Assembly: GCF_008329605.1 (NCBI RefSeq)
Contig: NZ_NPKO01000004.1
Span: forward strand, 496,001-560,000
Origin: Mycolicibacterium sp. P9-64
GTDB taxonomy: Bacteria > Actinomycetota > Actinomycetes > Mycobacteriales > Mycobacteriaceae
Length of the DNA stretch: 64,000 nt
Reading direction: 5' to 3'
The notes below the pieces were generated by a model. It was not told the DNA's origin, made no database searches, and saw only the letters and a program-made list of their open reading frames with translations. Both the position numbers and the translations under genes were made by a program. Positions 55,145 to 64,000 of this stretch are shown in pieces; within the stretch, counting starts at the first letter, position 1, and every line of letters starts with the position of its first letter.

Positions 55145-56677
55145 ATGTTCGCCATGCGGGTGGGCGGACTGTTAGCGGCGCCACTCGCGGTTCTCGCGGT
55201 GTCCGTCATGGTGGCACCGATGGCGTTGGCCTCACCAGAGGCTGAGCCCGCTCAGCAGCAATACGGGCAAACCCCGCTGTGGGGTAGTTGCGCGAGCGTC
55301 CTGTCCGACGCCGCCAGCGCGATCCCGACGGCACAGTGCGGCACCGTGTCGGTGCCCGTCGACTACGACGCACCCGACGGGCCGCAGGCCCAATTGGCAG
55401 TCATCCGGGTGCCTGCATCGGGTGAGCGCATGGGGGTCCTGATGGTCAACCCCGGTGGACCAGGGGCGTCGGCCGTCGACACCGTTGCCGGCATGGGTGC
55501 GGCGTTGGCCAACACCGAGATCGGTAGGCGCTTCGATCTGGTCGGCTTCGACCCTCGCGGCGTCGGGCACTCCACTCCGCAGGTGCGTTGCCGCAGCGAC
55601 GCCGAGTTCGACGCGTACCGGCGCGAGCCGATGGTCGACTACAGCCCAGACGGCGTCGCGCGCATCGAGCAGCTCTACAAGAACCTCGCCCAGCTTTGCG
55701 TCGACAAGACCGGCATGGACTTCCTTGCCAACGTCGGGACGTCGTCGACGGCCCGCGACATGGACGTCGTGCGGGCGGCGTTGGGGGAGCAGCAGATCAA
55801 CTACCTCGGCTACTCCTACGGCACCGAACTCGGCGCCACCTACGCCGAGAAGTACCCCGAGCGGGTCAGGGCGATGGTGCTCGACGGCGCGGTCAACCCC
55901 GGCTCGGATCCGATCGGCGAGAGCATCCGCCAGCTGGCCGGATTCCAGATGGCCTTCAACGACTACGCCATGGACTGCGCGCGCTCCACCGACTGCCCGC
56001 TTGGCACCGACCCGACCCAGTTCGTCGCGCGCTACCACCAGCTGGTGAACCCGTTGGTGCAGCAGCTCGGCCGTACCTCCGATCCGCGCGGTCTGAGCTA
56101 TCAGGATGCGATCACTGGCACGGTGAACGCCCTTTATACGCAGCGTTATTGGAAGTATCTGACCAGTGGCCTGCTGGGTCTGCAGCGCGGCACCGACGCC
56201 GGCGACCTGCTGTTGCTGGCCGATGACTATCAGCACCGCAACCCCCTCGGTCACTACGACAACCAGCAGGACGCGTTCCTCGCGATCCGCTGTGTCGACG
56301 CGCCGTACCCCACCGACTCCGAGGCGTGGGCCGACGCCGACCGCAGAGCCCGCGAGGCGGCGCCGTTCATGTCCTACGGCGAATACACCGGGTTCGCGCC
56401 CCGCGACAACTGCGCGTTGTGGCCGGTACCGCCGACGTCGACGCCCCACGACGTCTCGTCACCGGGACCGGGCAAGGTCGTCGTGGTGTCGACGACACAC
56501 GATCCGGCGACGCCGTATCAGGCAGGCGTCGACCTCGCCCGCGAGATGGATGCCGCGCTGATCACCTTCGACGGGACGCAACACACCGTGGTGTTCAACG
56601 GCGACGCATGTGTCGATCCCGCCGTGGTCGCGTTTCTGGTCGACTCGGTACAGCCACCGCCAGACCTTCGCTGTTAG
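55145..56677 (+). CDS. Secreted CaeA-like protease paralogue
   Basis: The protein of about 510 residues is clearly paralogous to its upstream neighbour, with NPGGPGAS, GFDPRGVGHS, nucleophile GYSYGTELG, Asp in TTHDPATPYQAG and His in DGTQHTVVF. The N-terminus is a Sec signal peptide (GGLLAAPLAVLAVSVMVAPMA followed by LAS) without a lipobox, so this copy is released or non-lipidated. It corresponds to Rv2223c (recall). ATG 55145 or 55154; TTG 55133 is less likely. Confidence 0.87.
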   Translation: MFAMRVGGLLAAPLAVLAVSVMVAPMALASPEAEPAQQQYGQTPLWGSCASVLSDAASAIPTAQCGTVSVPVDYDAPDGPQAQLAVIRVPASGERMGVLMVNPGGPGASAVDTVAGMGAALANTEIGRRFDLVGFDPRGVGHSTPQVRCRSDAEFDAYRREPMVDYSPDGVARIEQLYKNLAQLCVDKTGMDFLANVGTSSTARDMDVVRAALGEQQINYLGYSYGTELGATYAEKYPERVRAMVLDGAVNPGSDPIGESIRQLAGFQMAFNDYAMDCARSTDCPLGTDPTQFVARYHQLVNPLVQQLGRTSDPRGLSYQDAITGTVNALYTQRYWKYLTSGLLGLQRGTDAGDLLLLADDYQHRNPLGHYDNQQDAFLAIRCVDAPYPTDSEAWADADRRAREAAPFMSYGEYTGFAPRDNCALWPVPPTSTPHDVSSPGPGKVVVVSTTHDPATPYQAGVDLAREMDAALITFDGTQHTVVFNGDACVDPAVVAFLVDSVQPPPDLRC

Positions 56678-56694
56678 TGACACGCAGCCGCGCC

Positions 56695-56710
56695 GTAACA
56701 CAGAATTAAC
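56695..56710 (+). promoter_or_regulatory. GlnR-like box upstream of glnA2
   Basis: GTAAC-ACAGAA-TTAAC has the AC-n9-AC spacing of actinobacterial GlnR sites. It lies 22 bp before the glnA2 ATG, overlapping the position expected for a -35 element, with TACGCT (56721-56726) as a possible -10. Nitrogen control is inferred from context. Confidence 0.4.
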
Positions 56711-56732
56711 AGCCGGTGCCTACGCTGCGGAC

Positions 56733-58070
56733 ATGGATCGCCAGAAGGAATTCGTGCTGCGCACGCTGGAGGAACGCGACATCCGGTTCGTGCGGTTGTG
56801 GTTCACCGACGTGCTCGGATACCTCAAGTCCGTGGCGATCGCACCGGCCGAACTCGAAGGCGCCTTCGAAGAGGGCATCGGCTTCGACGGCTCGTCGATC
56901 GAGGGCTTCGCCCGCGTGTCTGAATCCGACATGGTGGCCCGCCCCGACCCGTCCACGTTCCAGGTGCTGCCGTGGACGACCAGCGCAGGCAAGCACCACT
57001 CGGCACGGATGTTCTGCGACATCACCATGCCCGACGGTTCGCCGTCGTGGGGCGACTCGCGGCACGTGCTGCGCCGCCAACTCGCCAAGGCCAGCGACCT
57101 CGGCTTCTCCTGCTACGTGCACCCGGAGATCGAGTTCTTCCTCCTCAAACCGGGATCCGACGACCAGCCGCCGGTCCCCGCCGACAACGGCGGCTACTTC
57201 GACCAGACGATTCACGACGCCGCGCCGAACTTCCGCCGCCACGCCATCGACGCGCTCGAATCGATGGGCATCTCGGTGGAGTTCAGCCACCACGAGGGCG
57301 CGCCTGGGCAGCAGGAGATCGACCTGCGGTACGCCGACGCACTGTCGATGGCGGACAACGTCATGACGTTCCGCTACGTGGTCAAGGAGGTCGCGCTCAC
57401 CGAAGGCGTGCGGGCCTCGTTCATGCCGAAGCCGTTCGCCGAATACCCCGGCTCGGCGATGCACACCCACATGAGCCTCTTCGAGGGCGAGAACAACGCC
57501 TTCCACGATCCCAACGACCCGTTGCAGCTCTCCGACGTCGGCAAGTCGTTCATCGCAGGCGTGCTCGAGCACGCCTCCGAGATCAGCGCCGTCACCAACC
57601 AGTGGGTGAACTCCTACAAGCGTCTGGTGCACGGCGGCGAGGCACCGACGGCGGCGTCGTGGGGCGCGGCCAACCGGTCGGCGCTGGTGCGCGTGCCGAT
57701 GTACACCCCGCGCAAGGCGTCGTCACGCCGCGTCGAGGTGCGCAGCCCCGACTCGGCATGCAACCCGTATCTGGCGTTCTCCGTGCTTCTGGCCGCCGGC
57801 CTGCGCGGTGTCGAGAAGGGCTACACGCTCGGGCCGCAGGCCGAGGACAACGTGTGGAACCTGACGCCCGAGGAACGCCGGGCGATGGGCTACAAGGAGC
57901 TGCCGTCGAGCCTGGGTGTTGCGCTGACGGAGATGGAGAGCTCCGAGCTCGTCGCGGAAGCGTTGGGGGAGCACGTCTTCGACTTCTTCCTGCGCAACAA
58001 GCGCAGCGAGTGGGAGAACTACCGCAGCCATGTCACGCCGTTCGAGCTCAAGACGTCCCTGTCGTTGTAG
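56733..58070 (+). CDS. glnA2: Glutamine synthetase GlnA2
   Basis: The 445-residue protein has the GS I signatures: GFDGSSIEGF, HPEIEFFLL (metal), GQQEIDLRY, MPKPFAEYPGSAMHTHMSL and APTAASWGAANRSALVRVP, RRVEVRSPD. Its length and position beside glnE match GlnA2 (446 residues, recall) rather than the 478-residue GlnA1. ATG 56733 gives MDRQKEFVLRTLEERDIRFV; no ribosome site is seen, so the mRNA may be leaderless. A GlnR-like box lies upstream. Confidence 0.94.
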   Translation: MDRQKEFVLRTLEERDIRFVRLWFTDVLGYLKSVAIAPAELEGAFEEGIGFDGSSIEGFARVSESDMVARPDPSTFQVLPWTTSAGKHHSARMFCDITMPDGSPSWGDSRHVLRRQLAKASDLGFSCYVHPEIEFFLLKPGSDDQPPVPADNGGYFDQTIHDAAPNFRRHAIDALESMGISVEFSHHEGAPGQQEIDLRYADALSMADNVMTFRYVVKEVALTEGVRASFMPKPFAEYPGSAMHTHMSLFEGENNAFHDPNDPLQLSDVGKSFIAGVLEHASEISAVTNQWVNSYKRLVHGGEAPTAASWGAANRSALVRVPMYTPRKASSRRVEVRSPDSACNPYLAFSVLLAAGLRGVEKGYTLGPQAEDNVWNLTPEERRAMGYKELPSSLGVALTEMESSELVAEALGEHVFDFFLRNKRSEWENYRSHVTPFELKTSLSL

Positions 58071-58107
58071 GAAACGCGTGGAATGACGCCTGCGCTAACG
58101 TGACGGC

Positions 58108-61095
58108 ATGGCCAAACCCGCGACGCAGCGGCCCACGCTGCCCGGCGTCGGCAGACTCGGATTGGTCGAACCCCTCGCGCGTGAGGATCTGAACCGACTG
58201 GGCTGGAACACCGACGCCCACGTCGAGTTGTTGTGGTCACTGTCGCGTGCGCCCAACGCAGACTCGGCACTGCGCGCGATGGTGCGCATCGCCGACGCAC
58301 TGGAGGACGACTGGGACCAGCTGAACCGCGCGCTGGTCACGGACCGCTCGCTGCGGGGGCGCCTGTTCGCCGTAGTCGGCTCCTCCCTGGCGCTCGGCGA
58401 CCATCTGTTCGCACACCCGAAGTCCTGGCACCTGCTCGCAGGCAACGTCACGCTGCCGTCGGCCGAGCAGCTGCGCCGCGAGTTCGCCGCGGTGGCCGAA
58501 AGTGCCGCCGACCCGAGGTCGATTCAGTCATCGCTGCGAATCCTCTACCGGGACCGGATCCTGGTGCTTGCCGCCCTCGACGTGGCGCCGACCGTCGAGA
58601 ACGAGCCCGTGCTGCCGTTCGCCACCGTCGGTGAGCACCTCGCCGACCTTGCCGATGCCGCGCTCGGCGCGGCTCTGATCGTCGCGACCCGCACGATCTG
58701 CGGTGACGACACCCCGCCGCCGCGGCTCGCGGTGATCGCGATGGGCAAGTGCGGCGCACGCGAGCTGAACTACGTCAGCGACGTCGACGTCATCTTCGTT
58801 GCGGGCTCGGCAGCCGACACCAACCTGACCGTCGCCACCCGCGTCGCAGGCGAGATGATGCGGTTGGGCTCGGAGACCTTCTTCGAGGTGGACGCCGCAC
58901 TGCGGCCCGAGGGCAAGCGCGGTGAGCTGGTCCGCACGCTCGAGTCGCACGTTGCGTACTACGAGCGGTGGGCCAAGACGTGGGAGTTCCAGGCGCTGCT
59001 GAAGGCGCGCCCCGCCGTCGGCGACGCCGAGCTCGGTGCGCAATATCTGGCCGCGCTGAACCCGATGGTGTGGACTGCCTGCGAGCGCGAGGACTTCGTG
59101 CAAGAGGTGCAGGCGATGCGACGCCGCGTCGAGGAGCTGGTGCCCGCGGGGGTACGTGCCCGCGAACTGAAGCTGGGCACCGGAGGGCTGCGCGACGTCG
59201 AATTCGCCGTGCAGTTGCTGCAGTTGGTGCACGGCCGCAATGACGACTCGCTGCACGTGCTGTCCACCGTCGACGCTTTGGCCGCCCTCGGTGAAGGCGG
59301 CTACGTGGGACGCGACGACGCCGCGAACCTGACGGCGTCCTACGAGTTCCTGCGGCTGCTCGAACATCGGTTGCAGCTTCAGCGCCTCAAGCGGACGCAC
59401 ATGCTGCCCGAGGCCGACGACGAAGAGGCGATGCGCTGGCTGGCCCGCGCTGCGCACATGCGGCCCGACGGTCAGCATGATGCGCTCGGAGTGCTGCGCG
59501 AGGAGCTCAAGCGCCAGAGCATGCGGGTGTCACGGCTGCACGCGAAGCTCTTCTATCAGCCGCTGCTCGAGTCGGTTGTCGACAGGGAGATCGAGCTGAC
59601 GGCGTCGCTGACCCCGGAGGCGGCCGAACGTCAGCTCGCCGCACTGGGTTACGAGAGTCCGCAGGCCGCGCTGACCCACCTCGCGGCGCTCACGGGAAAC
59701 GGTGGGCGGCGGGGCAGGGTGCAGCAGGTCCTCCTGCCGACCCTGCTGGATTGGCTATCGGACACCCCCGATCCCGATGCGGGCCTGCTGGCCTACCGCA
59801 GGCTCAGCGAGGGGTTGGCCGAGCACCGCTGGTACTTGGCGACGCTGCGCGACGAGGGCGCGGTCGCCCACCGGCTGATGCGGGTGCTCGGCACGTCGGC
59901 GTTCGTGCCCGAATTGCTGATGCGTGCGCCCGAGGTGATCCAGCAGTACGCCGACGGGCCGCAGGGGCCCAAGCTGTTGGAGACCGAACCGGAGAGCATG
60001 GCGCGCGCGCTCGTCGCGTCGGCAGGCAGGCACGCCGACCCCGTGCGGGCCATCATGGCCGCGCGCACCCTGAGGCGCAGGGAACTGGCCCGCATCGCGT
60101 CGGCGGACCTGCTCGGCATGCTCGAGGTCACCGACGTGTGCAAGGCATTGACGTCGGTTTGGGTGGCCGTGCTGCAGGCCGCCCTCGAGGCGGTCATCCG
60201 TGCCAACACCCCGCAGTCCGGTCCGCCCGCGCGGATCGCCGTGATCGGCATGGGCCGCCTCGGTGGCGGCGAACTGGGCTACGGCTCGGACGCCGACGTG
60301 ATGTTCGTGTGTGAGCCCGTCGATGGGCCAGGCGGTGTCGACGAATCGATGGCCGTGAAGTGGGCGGTGACCATCGCGGAGCAGGTACGCGCCAGGCTCG
60401 GAACGCCAAGTGCAGATCCACCGTTGGAGGTCGACGCCAACCTGCGGCCCGAGGGACGCAACGGCCCGCTGGTCCGCACGCTGGCGTCCTACGAGGCGTA
60501 CTACGCGCAGTGGGCTCAGGGGTGGGAGATTCAGGCGTTGCTGCGGGCGCACCGGGTGGCAGGCGATCCCGAACTCGGTGAGCGCTTCCTGTTGATGATC
60601 GACAAGACCCGCTATCCGGCAGGCGGTGTCTCGGCGGAGGCGGTGCAGGAGATCCGGCGCATCAAGGCGCGCGTCGACGCAGAACGGCTGCCGCGCGGCG
60701 CCGATCCCAACACCCACACCAAGCTCGGTCGTGGCGGCCTTGCCGACATCGAGTGGACGGTGCAGCTGATGCAGCTGCGCCACGCCCACGAGATTCAGGC
60801 GTTGCGTGGTACGTCGACGCTCGCGACGCTCGATGCCATCGGTGCGGCCGAGCTGATCGCCGAGGGCGACGTCGATCTGCTGCGACAGGCGTGGCTGACC
60901 GCGACTCGGGCGCGCAACGCGCTGGTCCTGGTTCGGGGCAAGCCCACCGATCAGCTGCCCGGCCCTGGTCGTCAGCTCAACGCGGTGGCATTGGCCGCAG
61001 GCTGGCACAACGACGACGGCGGCGAGTTCCTCGACAACTACCTGCGGGTGACCCGCCGGGCGAAAACAGTCGTACGAAAGGTCTTTGGAGCATGA
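58108..61095 (+). CDS. glnE: Glutamine synthetase adenylyltransferase/deadenylase GlnE
   Basis: The 995-residue protein has two nucleotidyltransferase halves, each with the GxxGxxELxxxSDxD motif: [20 protein letters not shown] (about residue 211) and [20 protein letters not shown] (about residue 713), plus [17 protein letters not shown] and [16 protein letters not shown] helical segments. It switches glutamine synthetase off and on by (de)adenylylation. It lies 37 bp after glnA2, and its stop overlaps the thioesterase ATG (ATGA). Confidence 0.95.
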   Translation: MAKPATQRPTLPGVGRLGLVEPLAREDLNRLGWNTDAHVELLWSLSRAPNADSALRAMVRIADALEDDWDQLNRALVTDRSLRGRLFAVVGSSLALGDHLFAHPKSWHLLAGNVTLPSAEQLRREFAAVAESAADPRSIQSSLRILYRDRILVLAALDVAPTVENEPVLPFATVGEHLADLADAALGAALIVATRTICGDDTPPPRLAVIAMGKCGARELNYVSDVDVIFVAGSAADTNLTVATRVAGEMMRLGSETFFEVDAALRPEGKRGELVRTLESHVAYYERWAKTWEFQALLKARPAVGDAELGAQYLAALNPMVWTACEREDFVQEVQAMRRRVEELVPAGVRARELKLGTGGLRDVEFAVQLLQLVHGRNDDSLHVLSTVDALAALGEGGYVGRDDAANLTASYEFLRLLEHRLQLQRLKRTHMLPEADDEEAMRWLARAAHMRPDGQHDALGVLREELKRQSMRVSRLHAKLFYQPLLESVVDREIELTASLTPEAAERQLAALGYESPQAALTHLAALTGNGGRRGRVQQVLLPTLLDWLSDTPDPDAGLLAYRRLSEGLAEHRWYLATLRDEGAVAHRLMRVLGTSAFVPELLMRAPEVIQQYADGPQGPKLLETEPESMARALVASAGRHADPVRAIMAARTLRRRELARIASADLLGMLEVTDVCKALTSVWVAVLQAALEAVIRANTPQSGPPARIAVIGMGRLGGGELGYGSDADVMFVCEPVDGPGGVDESMAVKWAVTIAEQVRARLGTPSADPPLEVDANLRPEGRNGPLVRTLASYEAYYAQWAQGWEIQALLRAHRVAGDPELGERFLLMIDKTRYPAGGVSAEAVQEIRRIKARVDAERLPRGADPNTHTKLGRGGLADIEWTVQLMQLRHAHEIQALRGTSTLATLDAIGAAELIAEGDVDLLRQAWLTATRARNALVLVRGKPTDQLPGPGRQLNAVALAAGWHNDDGGEFLDNYLRVTRRAKTVVRKVFGA

Positions 61096-61727
61096 GTGCG
61101 GATTTTCAGTTCGACGTCATCGGGGCGGAAGAGTACGACCGGTTGCGCGAAGTGTACGAGCCTCTGACACAGTCGATCCGCAGGCTGGTCGCCGCGGGCA
61201 TCCGCACCGGCGTGGACGAGGACACCATCCGCGACGCCGGCGCCGCCATCGATGCGATCGTCGAGACGCTCGAGCGCACCGCAACCGACACCACGTCGGC
61301 GCTGCGGCACGCGGGCACCGGTCGTCCACTGGCGTGGTCCAATCCGGCTGTCGGGCTTCGCAATGCGATGGCGCCGCCCATGGAGATCCACCACGATGGC
61401 GATGGGCGTTGCTGGTCGGAGTTCACCCTTGGCGCCGGTTACGAAGGTCCACCCGGTCTGGTGCACGGTGGCATCTGCGCGCTGGTGCTCGACCACATTC
61501 TCGGTGAAGCGGCCAGCGACGGTCTAACCAAACCGTTGTTCACCGGCACCATCACGCTGCGCTATCTGAGGGGCACACCGCAGGGGCCGCTGCGGGCAGA
61601 GGCCTTCATCGAACGCACCGAGGGCATCAAGACCTACGCGCGGGGATACCTGAGCGATGCCGACGGTCCGACGGTCGAGGCCGATGGGGTGTTCATCAGG
61701 CCGGCCTGGGCGCGAGATGCCGGGTGA
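61092..61727 (+). CDS. PaaI-type hotdog thioesterase
   Basis: The 211-residue protein has an N-terminal helical region (residues 1-75) and a hotdog domain with the thioesterase signature [20 protein letters not shown] (about residues 119-138) and [20 protein letters not shown]. It probably cleaves an acyl- or aryl-CoA. It is coupled to glnE (ATGA) and to the following oxidoreductase (GTGA); the link to nitrogen metabolism is unexplained. ATG 61092; earlier frame shadows glnE. Confidence 0.87.
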   Translation: MSADFQFDVIGAEEYDRLREVYEPLTQSIRRLVAAGIRTGVDEDTIRDAGAAIDAIVETLERTATDTTSALRHAGTGRPLAWSNPAVGLRNAMAPPMEIHHDGDGRCWSEFTLGAGYEGPPGLVHGGICALVLDHILGEAASDGLTKPLFTGTITLRYLRGTPQGPLRAEAFIERTEGIKTYARGYLSDADGPTVEADGVFIRPAWARDAG

Positions 61728-62584
61728 AGTTCTATGTGAGCACGGCCTTCCTGGACATCAAGGAAGTGGTCGAAATCGCCAAGGCGGCAGACGAACTCGG
61801 GTACGACGGGATGGGCATCGCCGATCACGTCGTCAACCTGGAGACGCTCGAGACGCCGTACCCGTACACAGAGGACGGCTCGCGCCGGTGGGAGCCGTTC
61901 ACGCACTGGCCCGATCCGTGGGTGATGATCGGCGCGATCGCGTTGGCTACCAGCAGGCTGCGCTTCGTCACCACCGTCTACCTGCCAGGGATGCGTGATC
62001 CCTACTCGGCGGCCAAGGCCATCGGGACGGCGGCATGCCTTGCCGACGGTCGACTCGAACTCGGCGTCGGCGTCGGCTGGTGCGAGGAAGAGTTCACGTT
62101 GATGGGCCAGCGGTTCGACCGCCGCGGCAAGCGCACTGACGAGATGCTGCAGTTGATGCGCGCGCTCTGGCAGCCCGGTTGGACGGAGTTCGACGGTGAG
62201 TTCTACCAAACGCCGCGGTTGGAGATGGAGCCAACCCCGCCGCACATTCCGATCTACGTCGGCGGGTTGTCGGAGGTCGCGTTGCGCAGGGCCGCGCGCA
62301 ACGACGGCTGGATCGGTGACCTGATCACGACCGATCGGGCGATCGCGTCGGTGGACCGACTTCGGGAGCTGCGGGCCGAAAAGGGCTTGTCCATGCATGA
62401 TTTCACGATTCTGACGCCGCTGGCCGACGCCTACCTTCCCGAGCACTACGCGCGGGCGGAGGCGGCGGGCATTCACGGCGTCATCACGATGCCGTGGATG
62501 TTCTACGGCGGGCCTGCGTCGAGTACCGACGAGAAGATCGACGCTATGAAGCGCTTCCGCAAGGACAACCGGCTCGACGGCTGA
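61724..62584 (+). CDS. Luciferase-like (LLM) F420/flavin-dependent oxidoreductase
   Basis: The 286-residue TIM-barrel protein has the LLM pattern: ADELGYDGMGIADHVVN, RLRFVTTVYLPGMRDP, AACLADGRLELGVGVGWCEEEF, and IPIYVGGLSEVALRRAAR. In mycobacteria such proteins usually use F420; the substrate is unknown. GTG 61724 overlaps the thioesterase stop. Its last 41 bp overlap the convergent methyltransferase gene. Confidence 0.88.
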   Translation: MKFYVSTAFLDIKEVVEIAKAADELGYDGMGIADHVVNLETLETPYPYTEDGSRRWEPFTHWPDPWVMIGAIALATSRLRFVTTVYLPGMRDPYSAAKAIGTAACLADGRLELGVGVGWCEEEFTLMGQRFDRRGKRTDEMLQLMRALWQPGWTEFDGEFYQTPRLEMEPTPPHIPIYVGGLSEVALRRAARNDGWIGDLITTDRAIASVDRLRELRAEKGLSMHDFTILTPLADAYLPEHYARAEAAGIHGVITMPWMFYGGPASSTDEKIDAMKRFRKDNRLDG

Positions 62585-63218
62585 TCAGGAAGGCCTGCTT
62601 GGTGGATTCGTGTGTGCCGTCGGCGGGTTCGCGGACTAGCTCGGCGTAGGGCTGCAGTCCCGCTCGCTCCAAGAGGGCAAGGACGTGGCGGGGTTGCCTG
62701 CGGTAGAACGTCAGCTCCACGCGCTCGCCGAATGCCTCGTCGAAGACGCGATGGACGTCACCGACCTGGAAGGCGAGTAGGGCAAAGCCGCCGGGTACCA
62801 GCACACGGTGAAACTCGTCGAACACCCTCGGCAGGTGTTCGTCGGGTACGTGAATGGTGGAGTACCAGGCGCAGACACCGCCGACGGTCTGGTCGGCGAC
62901 CTCCAGATCGGTCATCGATCCCACGCTGAACCCGACTCCGGGGTTGAGCCGTTTTGCCTCGGCAATCATCTTGGGGGACAAGTCGATTCCGAATGCATCG
63001 ATACCCGAGCTGCGCAACTTCGCGGTGGTCACGCCCGTGCCGCAGCCAACGTCGACGACCCTCTTGTTCCCGCCCATCGATACCGCTCCGGCGAACGCGC
63101 TCAACATGGCGAGATCGACCGGCTTGTCGTCCAGATAGTCGTGGAAGTTCTCCGCGTAGGCGTGTGCGGTGCGGTCGTAGCCGTCCCGCGTCGCTTCCAG
63201 GAAGCCGAGTTGATCCAC
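62544..63218 (-). CDS. SAM-dependent methyltransferase
   Basis: The 224-residue protein has SAM motif I (VVDVGCGTGVTTAKLRSSG, about residue 54), motif II (AFGIDLSPKMIAEAK) and a YSTIHVPDEHLPRVFDEF motif IV/post-I segment typical of ubiquinone/small-molecule methyltransferases. The substrate is unknown. It lies 6 bp after the DoxX gene and probably shares its transcript. ATG 63218. The C-terminal RRAGCPCGSAS is encoded opposite the end of the LLM gene and may not be conserved. Confidence 0.85.
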   Translation of the reverse strand: MDQLGFLEATRDGYDRTAHAYAENFHDYLDDKPVDLAMLSAFAGAVSMGGNKRVVDVGCGTGVTTAKLRSSGIDAFGIDLSPKMIAEAKRLNPGVGFSVGSMTDLEVADQTVGGVCAWYSTIHVPDEHLPRVFDEFHRVLVPGGFALLAFQVGDVHRVFDEAFGERVELTFYRRQPRHVLALLERAGLQPYAELVREPADGTHESTKQAFLISRRAGCPCGSAS

Positions 63219-63224
63219 GGCGGT

Positions 63225-63665
63225 CTACCGCTTCGTCTTCTTGCCTTCCCGCAGGGCATCGAGGGCCCAGGCGCCGCCACCGGTGAAGACCAGCAGGAAG
63301 AACGCGAAGCAGTTGTGTACGGCCAGCTCGCCGCCGTTCTCGATCGGCCACAGGCCAGTCGGCTGGTGCTGGGTGAAGTACGCGAAGGCCATCTCGCCCG
63401 ACCCGACGAGGGCGGCGAGCCTGGTGACCAGGCCCGCCACGAGCAGCAGTCCCACGACGATCTCGATGAGCCCGCCCCACCAGTACGGCCACATGCCGAC
63501 CGGGATCGCGGGTCCGGTGAGCGTGCCGTCGGCAGCCGGGGTACCTACGGGCCAGGCGAACAGCTTCTGGGTGGCGTGAATGGTCAGCAGCAGTCCGAAC
63601 ACGATGCGGAAGATGCTCAGCACGTACGGCGAGACCGAAGTGAGTTTGGCGTCCAGTTTCGACAT
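63225..63665 (-). CDS. DoxX-family membrane protein
   Basis: The 146-residue protein has four membrane helices and the DoxX pattern: LSIFRIVFGLLLTIHATQKL, GLIEIVVGLLLVAGLVTRLA, GEMAFAYFTQHQP, and HNCFAFFLLVFTGGGAWALD. In M. tuberculosis a DoxX protein partners with SodA and a thiosulfate transferase in thiol stress (recall), but those genes are not here. ATG 63665 is preferred; GTG 63671 would add two residues. Confidence 0.87.
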   Translation of the reverse strand: MSKLDAKLTSVSPYVLSIFRIVFGLLLTIHATQKLFAWPVGTPAADGTLTGPAIPVGMWPYWWGGLIEIVVGLLLVAGLVTRLAALVGSGEMAFAYFTQHQPTGLWPIENGGELAVHNCFAFFLLVFTGGGAWALDALREGKKTKR

Positions 63666-63758
63666 GCCCACACTTTATACGGACCAGGGTCCGAATACTG
63701 TCGGCTCCCCGGGCGTGGGAGACGTTGGGCTTCAACGGTCCTCTGGTTGACTTGCGCC

Positions 63759-64000
63759 ATGCGATTGCCTCGACGCACGGCGTGGATGTCGGCTCTGCTC
63801 GTGTTGGCGTTCTCCGTTCTCCCGGCGGTTCCCGCTCGTGCCGAGGTGCCAACCTGGTCTGGACTCGATGCGCGCTTCTTCGCCGAGCCGATACCGCCGG
63901 AGGGCACCACCATCGCGTCGGTGCCACTGGATCCGGCCCTGTCCCTGAGCGGCGCTGGCCCCGCCTACCGCGTGCTCTACTCCACGGTCGACCAGCACGA
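63759..64000 (+). CDS. Secreted protein, possibly a lipase/esterase, 3' end cut by window
   Basis: ATG 63759 opens a frame to the window end (80 codons). It starts with a signal peptide (LPRRTAWMSALLVLAFSVLP, then AVPARA) and continues with FFAEPIPPEGTTIASVPLDP and GPAYRVLYSTVDQH. The last segment resembles the start of secreted mycobacterial lipases of the LIP family, in which an acyl-ester hydrolase fold follows. The identification rests on few residues. Confidence 0.6.
   Translation, partial: MRLPRRTAWMSALLVLAFSVLPAVPARAEVPTWSGLDARFFAEPIPPEGTTIASVPLDPALSLSGAGPAYRVLYSTVDQH

Overview
The window is high-GC actinobacterial DNA from a mycobacterium, most likely an environmental Mycolicibacterium-type species. 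The evidence is the mycobacterial FAS-II cluster (fabD-acpM-kasA-kasB-accD6 with its PucR-type regulator), aceE, glnA2-glnE, a CaeA/Hip1 protease pair, a WS/DGAT family protein, a 13E12-type HNH gene with a mycobacterial SOS box, and many GTG starts and ATGA/GTGA overlaps. From memory, gene order runs opposite to M. tuberculosis numbering, roughly Rv2250c down to Rv2221c. No database search was possible; all Rv comparisons are recall.

Layout. 1-2012: end of a TetR gene overlapping glpD. 2073-8854: FAS-II operon and regulator on the minus strand, closed by a strong two-way terminator. 8918-13524: aceE, a lipoprotein, a DUF3052 gene, ahpE and tRNA-Val(UAC). 13525-29258: a block that breaks the expected ahpE / DUF2236 / cobD neighbourhood. 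It starts 13 bp after the tRNA with a decayed CBS-domain fragment. It then carries a DUF1918 gene, class II ribonucleotide reductase (nrdZ), phoU, a phosphoribosyltransferase-hydrolase fusion and a tandem Usp gene, with DosR-like boxes upstream. A six-gene flavin/haem/Fe-S redox operon follows (proline-rich membrane protein, ApbE, ferric-reductase-like cytochrome, NuoF-like protein, ferredoxin, membrane protein), with a divergent two-component system. The block ends with an exported MsrA, a VOC protein and a secreted glycoside hydrolase whose end runs into the next gene. 29259-36029: conserved genes DUF2236, cobD, SURF1, ptpA, HAD phosphatase, NIF3, zinc-ribbon protein and RNase HI-phosphatase fusion.

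36030-44029 is mostly accessory: an XRE-cupin regulator divergent from a TrxR-like flavoprotein and a methyltransferase, the SOS-box HNH gene, an AraC regulator divergent from a flavin monooxygenase and SDR, a VOC gene and a small AraC gene. 44054-44460 is the RNase P RNA. 44467-51944: CYTH-CHAD protein, a guanidine/urea-type operon (stand-alone carboxyltransferase plus two DUF1989 proteins) divergent from a TetR gene with a repeated operator, a crotonase, and panB. 52101-64000: WS/DGAT, two CaeA-like proteases, glnA2, glnE, a thioesterase, a luciferase-like oxidoreductase, a methyltransferase, DoxX, and the start of a secreted protein cut by the window edge.

How they fit together: 2-12 kb covers acetyl-CoA production (AceE), malonyl supply (AccD6, FabD) and mycolate elongation (AcpM, KasA, KasB). 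The 13.5-29 kb block looks like a hypoxia/redox-stress set. glnA2 and glnE handle glutamine synthesis and its covalent control.
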